DNA of 64,000 nt from CAYVQF01 sp964454015 (GTDB lineage Bacteria > Myxococcota_A > Bradymonadia > UBA4248): the NCBI GenBank assembly GCA_964454015.1, contig CAYVQF010000004.1:156533-220532 (forward strand), in the 5' to 3' direction. Position 1 is the first letter of the stretch. Every line of letters starts with the position of its first letter. Shown here in pieces: positions 6,415-15,031 of the stretch. The notes below the pieces were generated by a model. The model had not been told where the DNA came from. It did no database searches and saw only the letters and a list, made by a program, of their open reading frames with translations. The translations under genes and the position numbers were made by a program.

Positions 6415-9389
6415 TCGGTCTGGAGGCGGTAAGCGGCGCCGCGATCGGAGACATCGGCGCGGGCGCGCGGCTCGACGACCCAGAGCTGGGCTTGACCCGA
6501 GGCTTGGCGCGGCAGGGTGTCGGGTAAGAAGAGGCCGTGGGAGCTCGCCGGGGCGCTGACCTGCAGGCGGGCGTCGAGGGTGGAGAGGTCGATCTGGCCA
6601 AACCAGGCGCGCCGCTTGGCACCGGAATAGACGGTGACCTTGTGCCGCCGGTGGCTGCGCAGGGGGGCTGAGGCGACCACGAGGTCGAAGACCCCGGCCT
6701 CGATGGCGTCGGCGAAGGCGATGCTGGTCAAGGCTTCGCCGCGCCCAGCGGTGAGCACCAGGTCGGGGATGTGCTCCTGGCCCAGGTCGATGTTGCCCTC
6801 GCGGCGCTGGGCCCTTCCGAAGAGGCCATAGACGACGCCTTGGCGCTGGAGTCCCACTCGGGCGTTGGGCGCGAGCAAGAGGAGATCTTCGTGGCCATCG
6901 CCGTCGAGATCCATGGCCCGGGTGGCCAAGCGCAGGGTGTCGCCCAGGGCGGTGCCGCGGATGCGCAAGCCCACCTTGTCGAAGTCGTGGCTGTCATGAA
7001 CGCCGCGTCCCAGGGCGGCGACATCGTAGAAAACGAAGGCCGCGCCCACGGCGCGCTTGCCGGCGATGGTGGCGTGGCTGGCGACGAGCACCAGGTCGGC
7101 CAGGCCATCGTGATCGAAATCGAGGACGGCCAGGTCGGCGCCGAGGCGCTCCCCTTCGGCGCCCTCGAAGCGCATGTGGGTGACATCGCGCTTGTCCGTG
7201 TCGTGGACCCCAGGGCGCACCTTGCCGCCAGGGATGACCAGAACCGCGCCGGCTTGGTGGCGGCCGTCGTAAGAGGCGAGGTCAGCGGCGGCGATCAGGT
7301 CGTCGAGGCCGTCGCCATCGATATCTTCGAGGAGGACGCTGCTGCCGAGAGAGGCGGTGGTGCCACCGTCGACGAAGAGCCAGGCGCCGTCGGGCGCTTG
7401 ATTGCGCGGGAGCTCGATCCAGGTGTCGCCTTGGAGCTGGGTGGGCAAAGGGATGACCAGGACGGCGCCGCGTCCTTTTTCGCCCCAGGGGAGCTGATCG
7501 AGGCCGATGGCGATGTGGAGGCCTTCGGGGGCAAAGCGGCCGATGGCGAAGTGCGCGATGCGGCTGCCTGGCGGGCCGACGAGGCGCCAGTCACAGCCTT
7601 CACCTTGGCCGGCGTCCCAGCGCCTCTTGCTGGTTTGGTTGCGGACCATGCACACCGTGCCGCGGTTGCCGGCGCCCAGGGGTGAGAGCCAGAAGCTCTC
7701 GGCCTGGCCATCGGCGTCGACGTCGCGCACGACCGTTTGGGGCGAGAGGCCGCCGCCGATGCCGGGGGCGAGGAGCTGGGTGTGGGGTACTTCGTCGAGG
7801 CGGGCGTCCTTGGGGAGGCGCCCGGCGGCAGAGAGCCAGTAGAGGCTGCCGCTCTGTGGCCGCTCGAGGGGGTCTGAGGCGGCGCGCAGGACCCAGTCGC
7901 GGTGGCCGTCGCCGTTGAAATCGCCGACGGCGGAGCCGTGACCGAGGCGGGTGTAGTCGTCGCCGCCGACGAGTCGGATGTCATAAGGGGGCGGGGTGTC
8001 GGCTTGGGCGACGTTCATGTGTGGCCCGCCGAGGTAAACCGTGACGGCGCCGCTTTGGGTGCCGGCGTAAGTGGACACGCTTGGCGCGCCGATGGCCAAG
8101 TCGCCCCGGTCGTCTCCGTTGATGTCGATGACGCTCAAGGAGGTGCCGAAGGCGCCGCCCTGCCCGACCAAGCGCAGGTTTTCCTTTTGGAGACCCGAGG
8201 TGCTCGGGAGGAGGCCGCCCCAGAAGAGGAAGACCGCCCCTTCGGGCTCGGGTCCGCGCACGAGGCGGCGCGGGGCGGCGACGGCGAGGTCCGAGCGGCC
8301 ATTGCCGTTGAAATCTGCCGCGGCGAGGGTGGCGCCAAAGCGCGCGCCGGCTTGGTCACCCGAGATGCGGACGCCCCAAGTGGGGATGCTCTCGCCGAGG
8401 TCGATGACGCCGCCGCTGTGCTTGAGGACGTCGAAGACGATGGTGACCGTGCCGGCCTCCTGGAGGTCGCCGACGCGATCCAGGGGCATGCCGAGGGCGA
8501 GATCACCGAAGCCGTTGTCGTCGAAATCGCCGATGGCGCAGTTGTGGACGACTTGGATGTCGGCGGCGAGGCGGCGGCTGATGCGCACGCGCCCCGGGAG
8601 GCGATCGGCGAGCTGGATGATTTTGCCGCTCCACTGGTCGCGCCCGCTGACGACGTAGAAATCGGTGGACTCGAGGCGGCGGTGGTTGTCGTAGCCGAGG
8701 GCGGAGAAGGCGAGATCGCTGCGGCCGTCGCGGTCGAAGTCGCCGACACAGAGGGCGGAGCCCAGCCAGGTCTGGGGGGTGTCGCCGCGCAAGACCACGT
8801 CGAAGCTGTCTTCATCGCGCAGGCTGATGACGCCGCTCGGCCAATCGCTGCCGCCAAAGCGGATGTAGAGGGCGCCGTTGCCGCCGGGGGCGCTGAAGAT
8901 GAGGTCGGCGATGCCATCGCCGTTGATGTCGGCCACGGCGACGGCGAAGCCCACCAGGCCGCCGGGGAGGTGGCCATCGATGCGGAGGTCGAAGTGGGTC
9001 AGGGGGGTGAGGTCGTGGCGGGCTTGGGCGCCGAAGTCGTCGCGACCAAAGAGGATGTAGACGCTGCCAGCGTCGCTGAGGCCGCCGTGGCTGGTGCCAG
9101 GGGCGCCGATGACCAGGTCGTCGCGGCCGTCGCCGTTGAGGTCGCCCACGGCAGGGTCCATGAGGCGCGCGCCGCCGCCCAAGGCGACGCCGCCGACGAT
9201 GAGGGCGTCGATGTCGTTGCCTTGGCTGAGGTCACGGGTGGGCACGGGGTCGGCCCAAGCGCTGGGGATCAGCAGGAGGGTGGCGGCCAAGAGTGCGGCG
9301 GTGCGCCAAGGGGAGCGGTGAAGGGGGGCGGTCCTGCGGCGTGGCTGGACGCTGGGCTGGGTGGGGGTGGCGCCGGCTGGGCTGGCCAT
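6411..9389 (-). CDS. Secreted FG-GAP repeat protein (integrin-alpha-like propeller)
   Basis: 992-residue exported protein. An arginine-rich n-region and a hydrophobic stretch (LLAATLLLIPSAWA) form a signal peptide cleaved near residue 47. The rest is a chain of FG-GAP units, each with a DxDxDGxxDL-type calcium site. At least eleven can be read, for example DLNGDGRDDL, DINGDGIADL, DFDRDGRSDL, DFNGNGRSDL, DIDGDGLDDL, DFDHDGLADL and DLDGDGHEDL. Two seven-bladed propellers or one long series would fit this number. No membrane anchor or catalytic domain is seen. The likely role is extracellular or surface calcium-dependent binding; the ligand is unknown. It stands alone, convergent with the transglutaminase gene. 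Confidence 0.88.
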   Translation of the reverse strand: MASPAGATPTQPSVQPRRRTAPLHRSPWRTAALLAATLLLIPSAWADPVPTRDLSQGNDIDALIVGGVALGGGARLMDPAVGDLNGDGRDDLVIGAPGTSHGGLSDAGSVYILFGRDDFGAQARHDLTPLTHFDLRIDGHLPGGLVGFAVAVADINGDGIADLIFSAPGGNGALYIRFGGSDWPSGVISLRDEDSFDVVLRGDTPQTWLGSALCVGDFDRDGRSDLAFSALGYDNHRRLESTDFYVVSGRDQWSGKIIQLADRLPGRVRISRRLAADIQVVHNCAIGDFDDNGFGDLALGMPLDRVGDLQEAGTVTIVFDVLKHSGGVIDLGESIPTWGVRISGDQAGARFGATLAAADFNGNGRSDLAVAAPRRLVRGPEPEGAVFLFWGGLLPSTSGLQKENLRLVGQGGAFGTSLSVIDINGDDRGDLAIGAPSVSTYAGTQSGAVTVYLGGPHMNVAQADTPPPYDIRLVGGDDYTRLGHGSAVGDFNGDGHRDWVLRAASDPLERPQSGSLYWLSAAGRLPKDARLDEVPHTQLLAPGIGGGLSPQTVVRDVDADGQAESFWLSPLGAGNRGTVCMVRNQTSKRRWDAGQGEGCDWRLVGPPGSRIAHFAIGRFAPEGLHIAIGLDQLPWGEKGRGAVLVIPLPTQLQGDTWIELPRNQAPDGAWLFVDGGTTASLGSSVLLEDIDGDGLDDLIAAADLASYDGRHQAGAVLVIPGGKVRPGVHDTDKRDVTHMRFEGAEGERLGADLAVLDFDHDGLADLVLVASHATIAGKRAVGAAFVFYDVAALGRGVHDSHDFDKVGLRIRGTALGDTLRLATRAMDLDGDGHEDLLLLAPNARVGLQRQGVVYGLFGRAQRREGNIDLGQEHIPDLVLTAGRGEALTSIAFADAIEAGVFDLVVASAPLRSHRRHKVTVYSGAKRRAWFGQIDLSTLDARLQVSAPASSHGLFLPDTLPRQASGQAQLWVVEPRARADVSDRGAAYRLQTD

Positions 9390-9622
9390 GTTCTACCTCG
9401 TCACGGGGCAGGGCGTCGCCCGTTGCGACGCCTTTCTGTCCAAGCATCAACCCCAAAGGGGCGCCGCATCTTCCGTTCTTTTAGTTGGGATGACAACGAT
9501 TCGCTGGCAGAGGTCGCGTCGCGGCGGTGGCGGGAGGCGCCGCATCTGGCGTCGGTGCCAAGGGTCAGCGGCAAAGCGGGCGCCCGGCGGAGGTGGTTCA
9601 CCTAGAAAAAAAGGTCGAAAGT

Positions 9623-9650
9623 TTGCCATGAAAAAAAACCGGTCTAGGCT
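9623..9650 (+). promoter_or_regulatory. Candidate sigma70-type promoter upstream of the 104-residue protein gene
   Basis: TTGCCA (9623-9628) and TAGGCT (9645-9650) are separated by 16 bases in an A-rich island within the 377-base gap 9390-9766. A TTGACC at 9656 has no good -10. Nothing else was recognised in this gap. Confidence 0.35.
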
Positions 9651-9766
9651 GGTGGTTGACCGTGTTGTGCGGGCCCAGAATTGCGCTGTGCCCGGCGAAT
9701 TTGCCGCGCGGTCAAATGCGCGGTACATAGACGGCGTCGACCCGCTTCAGCGATGAGGAGGACACG

Positions 9767-10081
9767 TTGAAGAAGCATGATACCCAAGGACAAATTCAGA
9801 GGACCCGCGTCGAGTTGGAGTCTGGCCCGGCCCAGCAGGCGGAGGGATTTTCCACGACCCTGACGCCCCTCGAGGAAAAGGTCATCCGCATGTTGCATGG
9901 TTTGAGTGAAGGAGATGACAAGGTGTTGGAGTACGCCGTGGGCGCGAGTGAAGACGCCCGGGCGCGGATGGCGCTGATGGAGGCTTACAGCATTGCCGAG
10001 CTCGATGGGGTGTGCCCCATCGCGGAAGATGCTCCGCTGGCGGTGCTCGATGGTGTGGTGGAACGTTTTCACGATGAATGA
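9767..10081 (+). CDS. Small protein of unknown function (104 aa)
   Basis: TTG start at 9767 preceded by GAGGAGGA at 9755-9762 with a 4-base spacer, which decides the start; no in-frame ATG lies nearby. The protein is soluble and mildly acidic. The middle part LTPLEEKVIRMLHGLSEG is followed by a helical region rich in Ala/Glu/Asp. I do not recognise a named family. The TPLEEKVxRMxHGL stretch has the look of a conserved helix-turn-helix-like or sigma-region-like segment but is too short to call. A promoter candidate lies 120 bases upstream. The neighbour, a DedA gene, is convergent. Confidence 0.65.
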   Translation: MKKHDTQGQIQRTRVELESGPAQQAEGFSTTLTPLEEKVIRMLHGLSEGDDKVLEYAVGASEDARARMALMEAYSIAELDGVCPIAEDAPLAVLDGVVERFHDE

Positions 10082-10125
10082 GTGATTTTTCGCGGCACTG
10101 AGGCGACTCGGCCCCTGCTTTGAGG

Positions 10126-10785
10126 CTACTCGGTCCCTGTTTTTGGGGCGCTGGGTGGCCTCTCGTCGTTGCTGGTGGCGCGGCGCCGCCACAGGGCGCG
10201 GCCGATGCAGCCGAGGGCTCCCAGGATGAGGAGGAGCCACACGGCGCTGGTGTAGTGGGTGAAGAAGCGCTCCATGCGCGCCAGGTTTCCTCCGAGGAGC
10301 ATCCCCACGGCGATGATGAGGAGGTTCCACAGGGCGGCGCTGATGGCGCCCCAGGCGAGGACGCGGCGCCAGGGCATGCCGCTGTAACCTGCGGCGACGA
10401 AGAAGAGGGCGCGGATGCCGGGCATAAAGCGGTTCACGGCGATGATGGCGACGCCGTGGCGGGTGAAGCGCTGTTCCACGGCTTGGACGGCGCGGGTGAG
10501 CTTGGGTGAAGCCAGGCGGCGGCCGAGCCAGCTCTGTGGGTGGCGCTGGATCCAGGCGCCGATGGCGTAGTCGGCCATGGCGCCGAGGACGCTGCCGGCG
10601 GTGGTGGTGGCGAGGACGAGGATGGGGTTCCAAGCGCGGGCGGCGACCAAAACGCCGCCGAGGAGGGTGATGGAGTCGCCGGGAAAGGGGGGGAAGAGGT
10701 ATTCGATGCCGGCGGCGAGGAAGAGGACCAGGAGCACCCAGGCCCGGTGGTGGCTGCTGAGGGTGTCGAGGAGGCGATCCAGCAC
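10126..10785 (-). CDS. DedA family membrane protein
   Basis: Inner-membrane protein of the DedA/SNARE-associated (VTT) superfamily, implicated in lipid-carrier flipping and membrane homeostasis. Visible motifs: the re-entrant-loop sequence FPPFPGDSITLLGG near the N-terminus and NRFMPGIRALFFVAAGYSGM in the centre, with F/Y-x-R-x-x-P-x-x-R as family signature, plus four to five hydrophobic segments and a basic C-terminal tail. I placed the start at the GTG at 10785 because homology begins there; the frame stays open to a GTG at 10905, but the extra 40 residues look non-coding. No good ribosome-binding site is seen at either position. Confidence 0.82.
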   Translation of the reverse strand: MLDRLLDTLSSHHRAWVLLVLFLAAGIEYLFPPFPGDSITLLGGVLVAARAWNPILVLATTTAGSVLGAMADYAIGAWIQRHPQSWLGRRLASPKLTRAVQAVEQRFTRHGVAIIAVNRFMPGIRALFFVAAGYSGMPWRRVLAWGAISAALWNLLIIAVGMLLGGNLARMERFFTHYTSAVWLLLILGALGCIGRALWRRRATSNDERPPSAPKTGTE

Positions 10786-10967
10786 GGTGGTGTCTCGGGG
10801 TAGGGGGCGCGCGGGGCGGTCGCCCGGTCCACTGCGTTCATCCCAATCCTTGTAGCAGAGAACAAGCGACAACGGGCAGCGGTTGACGCCGTGACGACTC
10901 CGCACCTAACATGCGGTGGTGAGACGTGCCGCGGTTGGCCGCGATGTCACGGAGAAGGCGGTCGCCG

Positions 10968-12488
10968 ATGGAAGAAGAGGGGCTCCCCAGTCCTGGCACC
11001 ATGATTTCCACCTACCGGGTCTTGAGGCCCATCGGTGTGGGGGGCTATGGCGCGGTGTTTCAGGCCCAGGATGAAGTGGGTGGTGGGCGCATTGCGTTGA
11101 AGGTGCTGCTGCCGAGCGCGGCCAAGCGTATTCAAGACGTGGCGATGCGCTTCTCCCGGGAGATCGTTCTGGTCAAGCGCTTGGAGCACCCCCACATCGT
11201 GCGCCTCTACGATTTTGGTCAGACCGAGGCGGGCTTGCTGTGGATGGCCCTGGAGCTGGTCAACGGCAAAGAGTTGGCCGCCGTCTTGGAGCAGGAGAGT
11301 CGCCTCTCGCCGGTGCGGGCTCAGGGGATCATGCTGCAGGTTCTGGCAGGGCTGAGTGAGGCGCACCGACAGAACATCATTCACCGGGATCTCAAGCCGT
11401 CGAACATCATGTTGGCCAAAGAGGCAGACGGCTCGGAGCGGGTCAAGCTCCTGGACTTTGGCGTTGGCAAAGCCCTGGGTGAGCAGGAGAACTCGGCCAT
11501 TCAGGATTTGACCGGTGCCCAGGGTGACGCCTTTGGCACGCCGCGCTACATGGGCCCAGAGCTATTGCTCAAGGGTGAGATCGGGCCGCACTCGGACGTC
11601 TACGCCGTGGGGCTGATTCTCTTTGAGACGGTGACGGGCTTTCCTGCCGTGCCAGGCGACACGGTCTTCGAGATCCTCGCCCGGCAGCTCTCGACGCCGC
11701 TGGTCATGCCGCCTTGGCTCGCCGAGTCACCGCTGGGTCCGGTGATTCAGAAGGCGACCTCCAAAGACTGGCGGCAGCGTTACCCTACGGCGCTGGCTTT
11801 CTCTGAGGCGTTGGCGGCGCTGGACCTGAGCCAGATGCAGGTGGGTCCGCACTGCGATCCGCAGGTGCTCTTGGCTGCTGAGGGAGCGCTGAGCTACGAG
11901 GAGACCCTGGCTCGCCTGATGTCTGGGGCACCGCTCAAGGCCTTGCGGCGCGAGGCGAGCGCCGTGGGGCTGTTGCCGGTGGAGGCGGACGATCCCGACG
12001 TGCGCGAGCTGTTGCGGGCGCGGCGGCGCCGCGTGCGGTGGTGGCTGGTCGGGGCGGTGGCGGCGGTCGCTGTGGTTACGGCGTTGCTGTTATTGCATTT
12101 TTTGCAGGCACCGCCAGCCGAGGCCGAGTCGGCGGTGGTGGTCGCGGCGCCAGAGCCGGTGGTGGAGACGGTCACGCCCCCGCCCGTGTTGCTCGAGATG
12201 GTGTCGTGGGCCTTCGAGAGCGAGCCCCCAGGGGCGACGGTGCAGGTCAATGGCCGCCGCGTGTGCCACCGGACGCCGTGCATGGCGGACATCGTCGGAG
12301 CAGAGCGCCCGGTGACGGTTTATTTCTCCCTCGACGGGTATCGCTCGGTGTCCAAGAGTGTGATCCCCAATGCCGAAGGTCGTCTGGAGGTGCAACTGCC
12401 CCCTCTGGAAGCGCCGGCGGAGCCCAAGGTCGAGGTCGAAGAGGTCGAGCCGCGGCTGCGGCAGCGGTCGCCGCGGGCGCCCAAGTGA
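10968..12488 (+). CDS. Ser/Thr protein kinase (Hanks type) with transmembrane helix and PEGA domain
   Basis: 506 residues. The cytoplasmic kinase domain (~10-290) shows a glycine loop GVGGYGAVF, Lys in RIALKVLL, catalytic loop HRDLKPSNIM, DFGVGKA and an activation segment ending GTPRYMGPE; all catalytic residues are present. A single transmembrane helix follows near residue 355-380. The periplasmic part has an acidic/proline linker and a PEGA domain (WAFESEPPGATVQVNGRRV...GYRSVSKSV). The ATG at 10968 is chosen because GGAGAAGG lies 9 bases upstream; an upstream GTG/ATG in frame is possible. The stop overlaps the GTG of the next gene, so the pair is probably one sensing unit. Confidence 0.92.
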   Translation: MEEEGLPSPGTMISTYRVLRPIGVGGYGAVFQAQDEVGGGRIALKVLLPSAAKRIQDVAMRFSREIVLVKRLEHPHIVRLYDFGQTEAGLLWMALELVNGKELAAVLEQESRLSPVRAQGIMLQVLAGLSEAHRQNIIHRDLKPSNIMLAKEADGSERVKLLDFGVGKALGEQENSAIQDLTGAQGDAFGTPRYMGPELLLKGEIGPHSDVYAVGLILFETVTGFPAVPGDTVFEILARQLSTPLVMPPWLAESPLGPVIQKATSKDWRQRYPTALAFSEALAALDLSQMQVGPHCDPQVLLAAEGALSYEETLARLMSGAPLKALRREASAVGLLPVEADDPDVRELLRARRRRVRWWLVGAVAAVAVVTALLLLHFLQAPPAEAESAVVVAAPEPVVETVTPPPVLLEMVSWAFESEPPGATVQVNGRRVCHRTPCMADIVGAERPVTVYFSLDGYRSVSKSVIPNAEGRLEVQLPPLEAPAEPKVEVEEVEPRLRQRSPRAPK

Positions 12489-13336
12489 GGTGGCGCGTGC
12501 CAGCGCCTGCTCTCGTTGCTTTTGGCGTCACGGGGTGCTTGCTGTGGCTGGCGCTGGGCCCATGGGGCTGCGTGGTGGAGCGCGACTTCGGGGACCTCGC
12601 GCCCGAGGGTGACGTGGAGGCGCAGGTCGCGCCCTATGGGCAGCCCCTGCGGGTGGTCCAAGCCTGGCCCGAGGATGGCGCCCAAGGCGTGGCGCGCAAT
12701 GTGCGCATCGTCATCGACTTCGATCAGTACCTGGACCCGGCGGTGAGCGATGGGGGGGCCATCAGGGTGCGCTCGGGGGGCGTCGCGGTGCCCGTGCGCA
12801 CCCACTACCGCTTGAGCCGCCGCCGCCTGGTGGGAGAGCTGCGGCAAGAGCTGCTGGCGGAGCTGCGCTACGAGGTGAGCCTGAACCCGGCGACGGTGCT
12901 GGCCCTCGACGGCTCGCCCCTGGCGGCGCCCTGGACGCTGCGGTTCAGCGCTGGGGATGAGGTGGCACCACAGGAGGGGGTGACGCGCACTACCTCCTGG
13001 CCTGAAGTGGCGGCGCGCTTCGACCTCGGGTGTGGCTGCCATCAGGTGGAGCCCAGGCCGGCGCAGTGGTTCGACATCCCGCGCCTGGACCGAAGCGCTC
13101 TGGTGGGGGCTCCGAGTGCGCAGGTGCCTGGGCGGGCTCTGGTGGATCCCTACCGGCCGACGACGAGTTACGTGATGCACAAGGTTTTGGCGGACTATCC
13201 CGACCGGGTGGGTACGGTGATGCCGCCGCCCTGGGCCAGCGAGGTGGCCAAGACGCGGGCGTTGCCAGCCCAGCCCCTGAGCGTGGCCGAGGCAGAGGCG
13301 GTTGAGCTGTGGATATTGGCGGGAGCCACGCCCTGA
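12485..13336 (+). CDS. Exported protein with Big_5 Ig-like domain
   Basis: 283 residues, starting at a GTG that overlaps the kinase stop (GTGA). The N-terminus RWRVPAPALVAFGVTGCLLWLALGPWGC is a hydrophobic export signal, possibly a lipoprotein with Cys near residue 28. Residues ~55-165 fit a bacterial Ig-like Big_5 (SbsA) domain: VVQAWPEDGAQGVARN..., IVIDFDQYLDP, VSLNPATVLALDG, WTLRFSAGD. The C-terminal part carries a GCGCHQ cluster and PPPWAS-type loops I cannot assign; it is not a CxxCH haem site. Co-translation with the kinase suggests it acts at the envelope as its partner or ligand sensor; this is inference. Confidence 0.78.
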   Translation: MRWRVPAPALVAFGVTGCLLWLALGPWGCVVERDFGDLAPEGDVEAQVAPYGQPLRVVQAWPEDGAQGVARNVRIVIDFDQYLDPAVSDGGAIRVRSGGVAVPVRTHYRLSRRRLVGELRQELLAELRYEVSLNPATVLALDGSPLAAPWTLRFSAGDEVAPQEGVTRTTSWPEVAARFDLGCGCHQVEPRPAQWFDIPRLDRSALVGAPSAQVPGRALVDPYRPTTSYVMHKVLADYPDRVGTVMPPPWASEVAKTRALPAQPLSVAEAEAVELWILAGATP

Positions 13337-13356
13337 GGGCGCGCGCCGCCTCAACG

Positions 13357-13386
13357 TTGACGCCGCAGTCGTGAGCACAGTACTTT
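13357..13386 (+). promoter_or_regulatory. Candidate promoter for the POT transporter
   Basis: TTGACG (13357-13362) and TACTTT (13381-13386) separated by 18 bases, about 50 bases upstream of the transporter's ribosome-binding site. Confidence 0.4.
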
Positions 13387-13443
13387 GCCGCGACACAACG
13401 GGCCTGTGGGGTCCACAGCAGCACAACGCGAGCGGAGGCAGTG

Positions 13444-15006
13444 ATGGCAAAATCGGGTACCATGCGGCACCCCAAGGCGCTCTACTATTTATTCTTCGTC
13501 GAGCTGTGGGAGCGCTTCAGCTACTACGGGATGCGCGCCATCTTGGTGCTCTTCCTCGTCAACCGTCTCTTCCAGGACTTGGCGCGGGAGGAAGCCGACG
13601 GGGTCGCCTACGGGATCTATGCGGCCTTTGGGGCGCTGGTCTACGCCACTCCCGTCGTCGGCGGCGCCTTGGCCGACAAGATCCTCGGTTACCGTCGCGC
13701 GATCATCGCCGGCTCATTGCTGATGGCGCTGGGCCTCTTCCTCATGGCGGCAGAGCAGCAGATCGTTTTCTTTGGTGGCTTGGGGTTTCTGGTGGTCGGC
13801 AACGGCCTCTTCAAGCCCAACATCAGCTCCATGGTGGGTGGCCTCTATGAGCCCGGCGATCCGCGCCGCGATTCGGGATTCACCATTTTTTACATGGGGA
13901 TCAACCTCGGGGCGCTCATCTCGCCCTTGGCCTGCGCCGGCGTCGCTGGCCTCTTGGGTTTTGCCTATGGCTTCGGCTTGGCGGGCTTTGGCATGTTGTT
14001 GGGGTTGGGCATTTTCCTCTTTGGCATTCACAAGGGCGTGTTCAAGGACAATGGTCTGCCGCCCATCAAGGAGGTCAAGGAGCATGGGCCGAGCGCAGCG
14101 GAGCTGGTACAGCGCAACAAGCTCCACACCTGGGCCGCCCTGGCCGGGGCCATCGCCGTCGTGCCGGCCATGAGTTTGCTCATCTACCACAGCGAATTGG
14201 CGGCTTGGTTGCTCGTGGCGATCACCGTGACGGTGGTCCTGGTGGTGCTGGTACAGTTCATCACCCTGAGCGGCCCGGAGCGCAAGAAGATCTGCGCCAT
14301 CTTCGTCTTGGCGCTGCCCACGGTGATGTTCTGGGCTTTCTTCGAGCAAGGGGGCAGCTCACTGACGCTCTTCGCCGAGCGCAACGTGAACCTCTTCGTC
14401 ATCAACGCGGGCCAAACCAACGCCATCAACCCCCTCTTCATCATTGCGTTGGCCATCCCCTTCTCGGCCTTCTGGACCTGGCTCTCGGGGCTGGGTCTGA
14501 ACCCCTCGACGCCGATGAAGTTCGCCCTGGGCATCGCCCAGCTCGGCTTTGGCTTTTTGCTCTTCGCCGTGGGCGCGCGTTTTGCCGGCGATGCGGCCCT
14601 GGTGCCCATGGTCTTTTTGGTCTTGGGTTACTTCTTGCTGACCACGGGCGAGCTCTTCATCAGCCCCATTGGCCTGTCCATGGTCACGCGGCTCTCGCCG
14701 AAGAAGCTGGTGGCCTTCATGATGGGGGTGTGGTTCTTGGCCATGGCCTTTGCGCACCAAGTGGCGGGCGTCATCGCGCGCCTCACGACCAGCAGCAGCA
14801 GCGGCGGTGACGGCCTCTTGGACAAGTTCAGTCGCTTGGTCTCTGGCCTCGATCCCGTCGCCGCCGCCGAGCAGGGGGGGGCGCACCTCACCCTGATCTC
14901 CTATACCACGGTCTTCAGCTCGGTGGCCCTGGTCGCCTTCGGGCTGGCGGTGGTGGTGGCCATCTGCTCGCCTTTGATCCGCTGGCTGATGCACGGCGAG
15001 CACTGA
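13444..15006 (+). CDS. Proton-dependent oligopeptide transporter (POT/PTR2 family)
   Basis: 520-residue inner-membrane major-facilitator protein importing di- and tripeptides with protons. The first helix carries ELWERFSYYGMRAILVLFL, containing the ExxERFxYYG proton-coupling motif of the family. About 14 hydrophobic segments follow, with the PTR2 signature region GNGLFKPNISSMVGGLY and FYMGINLGAL. The C-terminal half has GELFISPIGLSM, also typical. Start ATG at 13444, 6 bases after GGAGG. Length agrees with DtpA-like proteins. It appears monocistronic. Confidence 0.93.
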   Translation: MAKSGTMRHPKALYYLFFVELWERFSYYGMRAILVLFLVNRLFQDLAREEADGVAYGIYAAFGALVYATPVVGGALADKILGYRRAIIAGSLLMALGLFLMAAEQQIVFFGGLGFLVVGNGLFKPNISSMVGGLYEPGDPRRDSGFTIFYMGINLGALISPLACAGVAGLLGFAYGFGLAGFGMLLGLGIFLFGIHKGVFKDNGLPPIKEVKEHGPSAAELVQRNKLHTWAALAGAIAVVPAMSLLIYHSELAAWLLVAITVTVVLVVLVQFITLSGPERKKICAIFVLALPTVMFWAFFEQGGSSLTLFAERNVNLFVINAGQTNAINPLFIIALAIPFSAFWTWLSGLGLNPSTPMKFALGIAQLGFGFLLFAVGARFAGDAALVPMVFLVLGYFLLTTGELFISPIGLSMVTRLSPKKLVAFMMGVWFLAMAFAHQVAGVIARLTTSSSSGGDGLLDKFSRLVSGLDPVAAAEQGGAHLTLISYTTVFSSVALVAFGLAVVVAICSPLIRWLMHGEH

Positions 15007-15031
15007 GGGTCGCCGCTGCGGCCCCTGCGCT

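Noticed and set aside
7902..9605. Plus-strand open frame opposite the FG-GAP gene
   Set aside because: Its regularity mirrors the FG-GAP repeats on the minus strand; no start signal.
13025..13060. Possible haem-binding site in the Big_5 protein
   Set aside because: The motif is GCGCH, one residue short of CxxCH; cytochrome c type haem attachment is not supported.
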